From Gemmatimonadota bacterium (GTDB lineage Bacteria; Latescibacterota; UBA2968; UBA8231), in the NCBI GenBank assembly GCA_018673255.1, contig JABHDC010000052.1:1-50043 (forward strand): a DNA stretch of 50,043 bases. Reading direction: 5' to 3'. The notes beneath the pieces are model-generated. The model was not told the DNA's origin, did no database searches, and saw only the letters and a list, made by a program, of their open reading frames with translations. Positions 1 through 7,730 of this stretch are shown here, in pieces; position 1 is the stretch's first letter; every line of letters begins with the position of its first letter. A program made the translations under genes and the position numbers.

Positions 1-294
1 GAGAAACCGTATGGTCGGAGCGCGCTGATGCAGTCGCTCTATGCCCGTGAGGCAGAAGGGCGGCGCAAGATGGTTCGCACGATCGACTGGAAATACGTGC
101 ATGACCCGATGGGGGATTGCGATGAACTCTACGATCTGGTCAACGATCCCTGGGAACTGACGAATGTTGCCGGCGACAGTGCCTGTGCAACGACGCTGGC
201 TGAGATGCGTCTGCGCCTGGCGGACTGGAGCATTGAGACGGAGGACACCTGCCCTGTGCCTCTGCCGGATACGGCCGGTCCCGTCACTCGCTGA
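1..294 (+). CDS. Sulfatase (alkaline phosphatase superfamily), C-terminal end only
   Basis: The reading frame is open from the first base of the window and ends with TGA at 292-294, so this is the 3' end of a gene that begins upstream. The visible 97 residues contain the typical tail of arylsulfatase-type enzymes: a strand reading RTIDWKYVHD, an acidic DELYDL segment and the NDPWELTNVAGD motif (in many sulfatases D/E-LYDL-x-x-DP-x-E-x-x-N). This is where the C-terminal subdomain packs against the catalytic domain. The catalytic Cys/Ser-x-Pro-x-Arg motif lies outside the window, so the modification type and substrate cannot be judged. Sulfatases fit the glycan-degrading content of the rest of the window. 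The stop is followed at once by an inverted-repeat element. Confidence 0.8.
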   Translation, partial: EKPYGRSALMQSLYAREAEGRRKMVRTIDWKYVHDPMGDCDELYDLVNDPWELTNVAGDSACATTLAEMRLRLADWSIETEDTCPVPLPDTAGPVTR

Positions 295-301
295 CAGAGC
301 A

Positions 302-469
302 CTAGTGCCCCACGGCGCAAGTCCTGTGGTTTATGGACGCCGATCCATCCCGGTTCGCGGCGTTGCGCTCACTCTGAGTATCGCACTGATACGCATCACT
401 CGCGCGCCTTGCGCCCCGGGCGCCTCGACGCCCATAATAGTCCACACTACTTACGCCGTGGGGCACTAG
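302..469. mobile_element. 168-bp inverted-repeat (MITE-like) element between convergent genes
   Basis: The ends form a perfect 16-bp inverted repeat (CTAGTGCCCCACGGCG at 302-317, its complement at 454-469). With mismatches the similarity continues inward to roughly 40-45 bp on each side (AAGT..TGTGG blocks followed by a GACGCC/GGGCGTC block). The interior has no convincing reading frame. A 10-bp direct repeat, CAGAGCACTA, lies at 295-304 and again at 470-479, overlapping the tips by two or three bases; it may be a target duplication. The element fills the whole space between the sulfatase stop (292-294) and the stop codon of the convergent DUF1854 gene (477-479), which lies inside the right-hand direct repeat. 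It could be a non-autonomous transposable element or a large bidirectional terminator. I saw no second copy in this window. Confidence 0.55.
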
Positions 470-476
470 CAGAGCA

Positions 477-1007
477 CTATATCTGCGCCTCAATCAGTTG
501 CCGACTGGGTTCGTCCAGTCGATTCAGATCGGTGATCTCGTAGCGATTGCCGTCGGCATCGCGCACCAGGACCCGAGTGCCGGCCAGGACCCGCAGATCA
601 CGACGGCTGCGCATCTCGAAGATTCGACGGCCGCGTATCGTCTCCACATCCCAGTGCGGGACGTAGTTCTGCGTCTCGATGGAGTAGATGGCGGTGATCT
701 GGGAGGTGAAATGTCGCCACTCGAGTTCCGTCCGCAGGACTTGCTGGCTCTTGGCGTCGAGATCACTCAGCCGTCGCACGATGCCGACCTCCGTGCCCTT
801 GTCCTTGCCCGTGGACAAACTCAGAGAGATGAACTCACTCTCGTGGCTGAGAGGAAAGGAGCGGCGTGCCGTAAGGGGGCCGGTCGGCTCGGTCTCTCCC
901 CGTTGCATGTAGAGTTCGTCGAAATCGTTGAGGAAGAGACGAATCCGGGCCGAATCAAGCAGATCGAGTTCCTGGATGAGATCATAGGTCGATTCGAGGC
1001 TCACCAC
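477..1007 (-). CDS. DUF1854 family protein, partner of the upstream ABC exporter
   Basis: 176 residues, GTG start at 1007 preceded by a strong AGGAGGG ribosome-binding site. The region from about residue 45 shows the DUF1854 pattern: FPLS..EFISL, the middle segment RRLSDLDAKSQQVLRTELEWRHFTSQI, the core Y-VPHWDVETIRGRR-FEMRSRRDLR, and the ending LVRDADGNRYEITDLNRLD--SRQLIEAQI. The start overlaps the end of the ABC transporter gene by 7 bp, so the two are probably translated together. In other bacteria DUF1854 proteins sit beside this type of ABC transporter near cyanophycin genes. No cyanophycin synthetase or cyanophycinase is visible here, so that role is only a family association. The molecular function is unknown. 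Confidence 0.75.
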   Translation of the reverse strand: MVSLESTYDLIQELDLLDSARIRLFLNDFDELYMQRGETEPTGPLTARRSFPLSHESEFISLSLSTGKDKGTEVGIVRRLSDLDAKSQQVLRTELEWRHFTSQITAIYSIETQNYVPHWDVETIRGRRIFEMRSRRDLRVLAGTRVLVRDADGNRYEITDLNRLDEPSRQLIEAQI

Positions 1008-3289
1008 ACCCTCCTCTGGATCGCGTCCGTCTGGATTCGACAGAGCCGCGCATAGATGCCATCGGCTTCGATCAGCTCGTCGTGGGTGCCGATTTCGGCG
1101 ATGCGGCCTTTCTCGAGGATGAGTAGCCTGTTGGCATGACGCAGGGTCGAGAGTCTGTGGGCGATGGCAAAGGTTGTGCGGCCGAGGATCAGACGTTCGA
1201 GAGCCTGCTGGATCTTCTGCTCCGTCTCCGTGTCGACATTCGATGTGGCTTCATCGAGAATGAGGATCCGGGGATTCCGCAGAATGGCCCTGGCAATGGA
1301 GATGCGTTGGCGCTCACCACCCGACAGGCGTGCGCCACGTTCGCCGACGAGGGTGTCGTAGCCGTCCGGTAACTCGACGACGAACTCGTGGGCGTGAGCC
1401 GCTCGCGCGGCGGCAACCACCTCATCAGGGCCTGCCTCAGGTTTGCCGTAGGCGATGTTATCGGCGATTGAGCCATTGAAGAGGAAGGGGTCCTGCAACA
1501 CGACGCCGATCTGATCCCGCAGGCTCTTGAGTTCTACATCTCGCACGCAGTGGCCATCGATGAACAAGGCACCACTGTCGACGTCATAGAAGCGACCGAT
1601 CAGGTTGATGAAGGTGCTCTTGCCGGCACCAGAGTGCCCGGCGAGACCGATCATCTCACCAGGTTCGATGGTCAGGTCAAGGTGCTCGAGGACGGGTTTG
1701 CCCTCTTCGTAAGAAAATGTGACATCACGAAATTCGACCCGCCCTTCGATGCGTGGCATGCGTGTCGCCTGCGGTTTGTCGACGATATCGGCTGGCGCAT
1801 CGAGGGTCTCGAAGACACGTTCAGCCGAGGTGGCGGCGCGTTGGAAACGGTGGTTCAGCCGACACAGGCTTTCGACGGGACCGTAAAACTGCCACATGTA
1901 GCCGGTGAAGGCGGTGAATTCACCGAGCGTCAGACTCTCATCCAGAACCTTGGCGCCACCCACGAGCCAGACGATGAGTGTGCCGATACGTGTGATGAAG
2001 GACATGATCGGGCTGAAGAGACTCTGCAATCGCGCCGCCCGTAACTCACCGATCAGCAGTTCGCCGGATCGGGACTCGAACTTGCCCACTTCGCGCTTCT
2101 CCTGGGAGAAGGCCTTCACGACCCGCACGCCGGGAATCGTGTCGGCGAGGAGGGCGCTGATGCCGGCCCAGCGTCGCCACAGACCGCGATAGACCAGATG
2201 CAACCGGCCGCCAAAGCGCAGAGTCGTGAAGACCAGCAATGGTGTGGGCAGGAGCACCAGCAAGGCGAGGGTGGGATTCAGATAGAAGAGGATCGTGCAG
2301 ATGATGAGAATGGTGAGGACGTCACGGATGATCTCCTGCAGGCCGTCACTGATGAAGTCTTGCAGACGACCCACGTCCTGTGTGATGCTGGCCATCACGC
2401 GCCCCGTCTCCCGCTCGTTGTAGAAACTCAGGGACAGCGTGTGGAGGTGGCGATACACCTGGTTGCGCAGATCGAGGGTGACGTGTTGCCCGAGCCAGGC
2501 CAGGACGTAGCGCCGGATGGCATTCATCACATTGCTGGAGACGTAGATCCCGAGCAGGATCAGGGCCAGCGCCTTCAGTGCATCGGGCCGTTCCATCCCC
2601 TGCAGCCAGGGCGTCAGCCAGGTGCCCTGCGCATTGGGCACGAGCACATCGTCAAAGAGAGATCTCATCAGCAGCGGGGGCGTCAGTCCCACCCACGTAG
2701 CCAGTAGCATCAGCGTGAGGCTGATGGCGGCCAGCCCCCGGTAGGGCTTGGCGTAGCCGAGCAGCCGGAAGAGGAGCTTGCGCGTTTCGAGGCAGGCGGG
2801 GCAGAGACCGAAACGTCGCGGAATCACCCGTCCGCACGCTTCGCAGCGGCGGTTGCCGCCACGTCCCCAGCCGGGATCCTCGCCGGCGATGGATTCGTCT
2901 TCTGGCACATCACGTTGCTGTTGGATCAGGCGCTCAAGCTGCGATGGCACGTCGATGAAGGCGGGCATCCGGGTGCGGGTGAAGCGGGCCATGATCAAGC
3001 CGCGTTCATCGGTGCGCACTCGCAGGGCTCCACTGCCCTGATGGTCGATCAGTTCGGCCGTGCAGATATCGGTCAGAGGCAGTTCGAGCAGGTCGGGGCC
3101 AGACCCACTGGGGGTCAGCAGGAGCAGGCGTCTGGGCGTCGCCAACAACCACGAGGTGCCGTAGTGGCCATCGAGTTGCACGTCCGTTTCAACGGCAAGG
3201 CACAGGGCCTCGTCTTTGTATAGCAGCGGATCCAGCTGGCGCTGTAGTTCGGGTGGGATGTCCGGTTCGTGCTCGTCGGTGTCGGTCAT
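1001..3289 (-). CDS. ABC exporter (fused permease-ATPase) with N-terminal zinc ribbon
   Basis: 762 residues. The first 140 residues form a soluble domain rich in beta strands. A four-cysteine zinc ribbon follows (C149, C152, C163, C166). Residues 185-480 form the six-helix exporter membrane domain, and 515-750 the nucleotide-binding domain with Walker A GHSGAGKS (551-558), signature LSGGE (655-659), Walker B ILILDE (675-680) and the switch histidine in AIAHRLST. The extra 180-residue N-terminus is not part of an ordinary MsbA-like half transporter (about 580 residues). Together with the overlapping DUF1854 gene, this matches the pair annotated elsewhere as a cyanophycin-metabolism-associated ABC transporter. 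Probably a homodimeric inner-membrane exporter; the substrate is unknown. Confidence 0.85.
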   Translation of the reverse strand: MTDTDEHEPDIPPELQRQLDPLLYKDEALCLAVETDVQLDGHYGTSWLLATPRRLLLLTPSGSGPDLLELPLTDICTAELIDHQGSGALRVRTDERGLIMARFTRTRMPAFIDVPSQLERLIQQQRDVPEDESIAGEDPGWGRGGNRRCEACGRVIPRRFGLCPACLETRKLLFRLLGYAKPYRGLAAISLTLMLLATWVGLTPPLLMRSLFDDVLVPNAQGTWLTPWLQGMERPDALKALALILLGIYVSSNVMNAIRRYVLAWLGQHVTLDLRNQVYRHLHTLSLSFYNERETGRVMASITQDVGRLQDFISDGLQEIIRDVLTILIICTILFYLNPTLALLVLLPTPLLVFTTLRFGGRLHLVYRGLWRRWAGISALLADTIPGVRVVKAFSQEKREVGKFESRSGELLIGELRAARLQSLFSPIMSFITRIGTLIVWLVGGAKVLDESLTLGEFTAFTGYMWQFYGPVESLCRLNHRFQRAATSAERVFETLDAPADIVDKPQATRMPRIEGRVEFRDVTFSYEEGKPVLEHLDLTIEPGEMIGLAGHSGAGKSTFINLIGRFYDVDSGALFIDGHCVRDVELKSLRDQIGVVLQDPFLFNGSIADNIAYGKPEAGPDEVVAAARAAHAHEFVVELPDGYDTLVGERGARLSGGERQRISIARAILRNPRILILDEATSNVDTETEQKIQQALERLILGRTTFAIAHRLSTLRHANRLLILEKGRIAEIGTHDELIEADGIYARLCRIQTDAIQRRVW

Positions 3290-3385
3290 ATCAGCAGAAG
3301 ACTCCCCTTGACGGCATAGGATAAAGGGATTCTAACTGCAGGTGGCAAATGTGGTTGACGATCATCCTGGTGGAAGAGGTGAGAC

Positions 3386-4594
3386 GTGGCTGAAGAGATT
3401 ACTGTCGGTGTATTGGGTCTGCGGCGAGGCCTGAGTCATCTGAAGAATTTTCTGAAGGTCGAGGGCGCTCGAGTGATCGGTGCGGCTGATCGTATTGAGC
3501 AATGGCGCGACCGGGCTGCGACGACGGCAGCCGACATGGGACATCCACTGACACCGTTGCGCGAATTCGACGATCTGCTGGAGTTGAAGCCAGATGCGGT
3601 CGTGATCGCCAGCAATGGACGGCAACAGGCGCAACAGACGATGCAGGCCCTGGAGGCAGGTTGCCACGTGATCAGTGAAGTGCCCGGTGCCTACACCCAG
3701 GACGAGATTCTTCGCATCGCAGCGACGGTGGAAAGCACGGGGCGGCAATACATGCTGGCCGAGAATTCCAGCTACATGGGTTTCCTGCGATACTGGCGTC
3801 GCTGGATGATGGAGGGTCGTTTCGGCGCCGTGTCGATGGCGGATGGGGAGTACCTCCACTATCTGCCGACGACTCTCGTCGATGCGGATGGAAACCAATA
3901 CACACCATCCGAAGTGAAGGCGCAGGGGATCACCGGCGTGACCCCTTTGTGGCGTTCAGACCAGCCGCCGATTCAGTATCTGACCCACGATCTGGGTCCG
4001 CTCCTGGAAGTGCTCGACGATCGTGTGGTGAGTGTGAATTGCATCGAGGGGCCCTGGTGGAATGCGGAGACACCCCTGCGCTCAGACGGCCAGTATGCCC
4101 TGTTCAAGACCGCGAAGGGGCGGTTGATCCGGATTCTGGTGACACTGAATACCCGTCGACCGGGGGCGCACAACTACCGGATGTTCGGCACTGAAGGCAG
4201 CGTCGAGTGGTACGCCCACGAAGGCTTCTGCCGTCGTCTGGACAAGACACGGGAGGAGAAGGAAGGCTGGGAGCGGATCGATATTGGCACGGCACGCGAC
4301 GATGTGTCCGAGGCCGATTCAGGACATGGCGGTACTGATATCTGGACGGCGATCACTTTCACCCGCGCATTGCTGGCGGGTAAGCGGGTGCCGATTGACG
4401 TGTATCGCATGGCCGACTACACCTTGCCCGGGATTCTCGCCAATCGCTCTGCGGAGAATGGCGGTGGTGCCATTCATGTGCCGGATATCCGCCGTGAACC
4501 CTTCGAACACACCGAATTCTGGGATCACATCGGTCTGCCGGAAGATGAACCGGCGGGACAGACTTACGAGTCGGGTACAGGGATCACGTACTAG
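3386..4594 (+). CDS. Gfo/Idh/MocA-type oxidoreductase lacking the EKP lysine
   Basis: 402 residues, GTG start with GAAGAGGTGAG upstream. The N-terminal Rossmann strand reads VGVLGLRRG. The usual second-strand and cofactor region follows, and then the family's central loop at residues 98-100. There the normal Glu-Lys-Pro is Glu-Val-Pro, so the lysine that normally acts in NAD(P)-linked hydride transfer is absent. The C-terminal half carries the alpha/beta dimer domain (around WRSDQPPIQYLTHDLGPLLEVLDD and MFGTEGSVEWY). It resembles the product of 16835-17968 in the same substitution and in the same style of C-terminal domain. It could be a true dehydrogenase using another residue, a lyase or epimerase, or a non-catalytic protein. 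It is transcribed divergently from the ABC exporter. Confidence 0.8.
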   Translation: MAEEITVGVLGLRRGLSHLKNFLKVEGARVIGAADRIEQWRDRAATTAADMGHPLTPLREFDDLLELKPDAVVIASNGRQQAQQTMQALEAGCHVISEVPGAYTQDEILRIAATVESTGRQYMLAENSSYMGFLRYWRRWMMEGRFGAVSMADGEYLHYLPTTLVDADGNQYTPSEVKAQGITGVTPLWRSDQPPIQYLTHDLGPLLEVLDDRVVSVNCIEGPWWNAETPLRSDGQYALFKTAKGRLIRILVTLNTRRPGAHNYRMFGTEGSVEWYAHEGFCRRLDKTREEKEGWERIDIGTARDDVSEADSGHGGTDIWTAITFTRALLAGKRVPIDVYRMADYTLPGILANRSAENGGGAIHVPDIRREPFEHTEFWDHIGLPEDEPAGQTYESGTGITY

Positions 4595-4875
4595 CCCGGA
4601 TTACTCACGCATCGGGCAAGGAAATGGCAGATCCCTTGTGAGGTTGATCGGCTCCGGGTGTTTCGGGTCGTGCTGGCGAGCAGGTGGGCACACGCTTCGT
4701 CGCGGGCGGCGCGCATGCCTTCGGCGACTTTGCGCCTTCGAGTGATGGTGATTGCGTCTGTCCACGAGACGCGGCGGGCTGGCGAGCCCTACGGGCTCTG
4801 AGTCCTTCGATGGTCTGCTGCGGGGTATGGGCGGCGCCATGTCACCTCCGGCATGCGCGCCGCCCGCGACGAGTG

Positions 4876-4947
4876 TTGCTTGATGGTGTCTACGTCCGCG
4901 ACAGGGACGAGTTCCCGTTCTTCGTGCCGCCGCCGCCCTCATGTACA
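4876..4947 (+). pseudogene. Fragment of an IS91-family-like transposase
   Basis: A 24-codon stretch reads LLDGVYVRDRDE followed by FPFFVPPPPSCT. This closely matches the conserved central segment of IS91/IS801-type Y2 transposases (HxHxLxxDGVYV....RFVPLPPPT). The surrounding frame is neither a full transposase nor properly started, and neither the upstream HUH-type motif nor the tyrosine motifs are visible. It looks like a short relic in the 386-bp stretch (4595-4980) between the oxidoreductase gene and the end of the PhyH gene. I see nothing else in that stretch; long antisense frames there have low-complexity Arg/Pro/His-rich translations and are probably not genes. Confidence 0.35.
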
Positions 4948-4980
4948 GGGCATGGTCGCCACCGTCGATTGCCACGAGAT

Positions 4981-5790
4981 TCAGCTGCTGCGCCTTTCCA
5001 GGAGCCTGTCCACCACTTTCTTCCTCTTCTGGAAACCGGACATCTGCTTGAGCTCGAACAGGTCGTCGGACAGCAGGTCGCGGTATTCTTCTATGGGGCC
5101 ATTGCCCGGTGACCATGAGGCGTACGAGGTGGCGTAGCGACAGAATACGGTTTTTCTCGGTGTGTCCAGCGTCCATCTGCGGGCGCCATGCCTGAGCAGC
5201 TCGGTAAATACCACGCAGTCACCAGCGTTGAGAGGAAGGTTGACCACACTCGGCGGATCGCTATCGACGGTCAGATCGTCCGGTGCTGCAAAGTGGGATT
5301 TGTGACTACCGGGAACGACGACAAAGCCGGAACCTTCGGGAACGTCCACCAGCGACACGCCAGCGTTGATGAATGTGGCGAATATCCTTCCGTCAGCTGC
5401 CTGATAGTCGTTGGCGGGATTGCGCATTCCGCCCTCCGCTCCATTGTGCAGGCCACCGTCAGTACAGCCAATGTGATTCTGAATCAGGGCGCACTGCAGA
5501 TGCTGCGGGCAGTTGTCTGTGAGCGTCAGCACGATTCTCATGATCTCGTCGTTGAGTTGAAGCTCCGCGTACACAGGGTCAACGAACTCAGGGTTTATGA
5601 TCGCTCGGGAGGCGTTTTCACCCGGCGGGTAGCCACCGGCGGTACTCATCGGCGAAGGTAGTTCTGTGTCGGCAAGAGCTTGCCATTCGTCACATCGCTG
5701 CACCATATGATTCAGATCATTCCGTGAAAGGATATTTCTCAGAATGACATATCCGTGCAGATCGAAGTGCCACTTTTCCCACTCGGTCAT
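4981..5790 (-). CDS. Phytanoyl-CoA dioxygenase (PhyH) family protein
   Basis: 269 residues, ATG start at 5790. The order of elements is that of PhyH-like double-stranded beta-helix enzymes that use Fe(II) and 2-oxoglutarate. It opens with FDLHGYVILRNILS; a first histidine (H115) stands in LHNGAEGG; then come the strand INAGVSLVDVPEGSGFVVVPGSHKS (141-165), NLPLNAGDCVVFTELLRHGA with a second histidine (H201), and an arginine near 205-212. The usual H-x-D metal motif is H-N-G here, so one carboxylate ligand seems to be missing or supplied elsewhere; halogenase-like or non-catalytic variants are possible. It lies 63 bp downstream of the CDGSH-glutamate synthase gene on the same strand and may be co-transcribed with it. 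The substrate is unknown. Confidence 0.75.
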   Translation of the reverse strand: MTEWEKWHFDLHGYVILRNILSRNDLNHMVQRCDEWQALADTELPSPMSTAGGYPPGENASRAIINPEFVDPVYAELQLNDEIMRIVLTLTDNCPQHLQCALIQNHIGCTDGGLHNGAEGGMRNPANDYQAADGRIFATFINAGVSLVDVPEGSGFVVVPGSHKSHFAAPDDLTVDSDPPSVVNLPLNAGDCVVFTELLRHGARRWTLDTPRKTVFCRYATSYASWSPGNGPIEEYRDLLSDDLFELKQMSGFQKRKKVVDRLLERRSS

Positions 5791-5853
5791 ATCGAGTCCT
5801 TTCTCTGTTGCTGACCTTGCTCCAAATACGGGACTCTTCCAGGCTCACAGCTC

Positions 5854-7410
5854 TTACAGATCGACAGCCCCGCGCGACGCATTGAACCCAGCGAATTCCA
5901 GACCCGTAAGATCAGCCATCTGCTTCTTCCATGTGGTGATGTCACTGCGGTCAAACTGACTCAGGTGAGTGTGGCCGCAGGCTCGCGCCAGCACCTGCAA
6001 TAGCTCCGTGGAAGCATGCAGGAAATTCGACAGCCTCGTCGCGCCTGCCGCAACGTCGAGTCTCGCTCGCAGTTCCGGTTTCTGCGTCGCCACACCGGTG
6101 GGACAATTGTTGCTGTTGCACATGCGGGCGCCAATGCAGCCGATGGCCTGCATGGCGGAATTGGCCAGTGCCACACCGTCGGCACCCAGGGCCAGGGCCT
6201 TGGCAAAGTCGGGCGGCATGCGCAGACCACCTGTGATAATCAGCGTAACATCATGCGCCCGCCGTTGGTCGAGGTAGTGTCTGGCCCTGGCCAGAGCGGG
6301 TATTGTCGGTACAGAAATGTGATCGCGGAAGATCAGTGGCGCTGCCCCGGTGCCTCCCCCGCGGCCGTCCAGGATGATATAGTCCACGCCAACCTGCAGA
6401 GCGAACTCGATATCCTGCTCGATGTGATTGGCCGAGAGCTTCATCCCAATCGGGATCCCACCGGAGACCTCGCGGACACGGTCTGAGAAACGGGAAAAAT
6501 CCTGTACGGAACTCAGGTCAGCGAAAGTGGGAGGAGAAACAGCAGCTTGCCCCTCCTGCAGCCCACGAACCGCGGCAATCTTACCAACCACCTTGTTGCC
6601 TGGCAGATGACCACCGGTTCCCGTCTTGGCACCCTGACCACCCTTGAAATGGAAGGCCTGAACCCGCGTCAGCAGTTCCTCTTCAAAACCGAATTTGGCC
6701 GAGGCGAGTTCGTAGAAGTAGCGGCTATTGGCTGCCTGTTCTTCCGGGAGCATGCCACCCTCACCTGAGCAGATCCCCGTGCCTGCCATCTCTGCCCCCG
6801 TGGCGAGGGCCGTCTTGGCCTCCTCTGAGAGAGCGCCGAAACTCATATCGGAGACGAACAGCGGGATCTCCAGCTTCAGGGGTTTTCGGGCTTTCGGCCC
6901 GATGACGAGCTCCGTGCCCACACTGGCATCGTCCATGAGCGGCTTGCGTGCGAATTGAGCTGCCAGGATCTGGATGTCATCCCACGTGGGCAGCTCGTTC
7001 CTCGGAACCCCCATGGATCCCATCTGACCATGATGACCCACCTTGGAGAGGCCATCCCGCGCCAGCTCGTGAATCGCTTTGACATGCGGTTCCTCCGGTG
7101 TCGGAGTTGCCGTCGGCGCCCCCTTGTCCTCGGGCGCCGTTACAGGTGCCGACGCAGCGCTATCTTCTGCGGGCAGACTTGCGTGGGAACCATCGCAGTA
7201 GGGTGGGTTTTTCGTCTGCTTGCACATGCACAGCTGCGCTGACTCGCCAGCCTCGGCATCAAAGGCGAGTGGTGTGAATTCGGACCCCGCATGGGAACCA
7301 TCACAGAAGGGCTGTCCAGAGGACTTGCCGCATGCACACCAATGAAGTTGCTCGCTCTTATCAAACTGAACTTCTACCGGCTTTGTGTCAGCAATCCGAG
7401 CAATGGCCAT
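5854..7410 (-). CDS. FMN-dependent glutamate synthase-like protein with two N-terminal CDGSH iron-sulfur domains
   Basis: 518 residues. Two CDGSH motifs are fused in tandem at the N-terminus: C25-x-C27...C36-D-G-S-H40 and C61-x-C63...C72-D-G-S-H76. Each should bind a [2Fe-2S] cluster through three Cys and one His. After an Ala/Pro-rich linker (80-108) comes the glutamate-synthase FMN barrel, with IPLFVSDMSFGALS, FHFKGGQGAKTGTGGHLPGNKV, the glycine loop DGRGGGTGAAP and the [3Fe-4S] motif C425-x5-C431-x4-C436. The glutaminase domain and the NADPH-binding beta subunit of classical GltBD are absent, as in short archaeal-type GltS and related proteins. The CDGSH domains may deliver electrons to the flavin. 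The true reaction (amination of 2-oxoglutarate or another oxo-acid) is not shown by the sequence. Confidence 0.85.
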   Translation of the reverse strand: MAIARIADTKPVEVQFDKSEQLHWCACGKSSGQPFCDGSHAGSEFTPLAFDAEAGESAQLCMCKQTKNPPYCDGSHASLPAEDSAASAPVTAPEDKGAPTATPTPEEPHVKAIHELARDGLSKVGHHGQMGSMGVPRNELPTWDDIQILAAQFARKPLMDDASVGTELVIGPKARKPLKLEIPLFVSDMSFGALSEEAKTALATGAEMAGTGICSGEGGMLPEEQAANSRYFYELASAKFGFEEELLTRVQAFHFKGGQGAKTGTGGHLPGNKVVGKIAAVRGLQEGQAAVSPPTFADLSSVQDFSRFSDRVREVSGGIPIGMKLSANHIEQDIEFALQVGVDYIILDGRGGGTGAAPLIFRDHISVPTIPALARARHYLDQRRAHDVTLIITGGLRMPPDFAKALALGADGVALANSAMQAIGCIGARMCNSNNCPTGVATQKPELRARLDVAAGATRLSNFLHASTELLQVLARACGHTHLSQFDRSDITTWKKQMADLTGLEFAGFNASRGAVDL

Positions 7411-7730
7411 CTGTTCTCCGTCATCCGAGGTTGTTCAACCGTCATGGTCAATCAGCATGGTCTGGTAGTCTGCGACAGAGAAACATAGCCGTTCGACGAA
7501 CTCGCATCACTCCCGGGTCAGTGTGATATCCTGATCGGTCTCGATGCGCAACTACAAGTCCACGGTTTCACAGACAAGCAAAATTCGGCTTCAGAAACCG
7601 AAATACTCTGCTCTTGGATCCTTGGCTGGTTCGCCCGTGGCCAGCAATCAGCAAGCGGTGTCAGGAGTTGTCAGGTAAGGAATGGCCAACGTCGATCAGG
7701 TGGGCGAGCGCATCGTGTGCGCAATCCGCG
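7411..7730. other. Intergenic stretch, no gene seen
   Basis: These 320 bases lie between the start of the CDGSH-glutamate synthase gene and the end of the BNR propeller gene, both on the minus strand. Short open frames are present but none has a convincing ribosome-binding site or protein-like composition. The part next to 7410 should hold the promoter of the synthase gene; I could not pick out a reliable -35/-10 pair. Confidence 0.4.

Noticed and set aside
4601..5176. A 191-codon open frame on the minus strand at the end of the PhyH gene
   Set aside because: About a third overlaps the PhyH coding sequence in another frame and the rest is low-complexity Arg/Pro/His. Only a short IS91-like fragment on the other strand is recognisable there.
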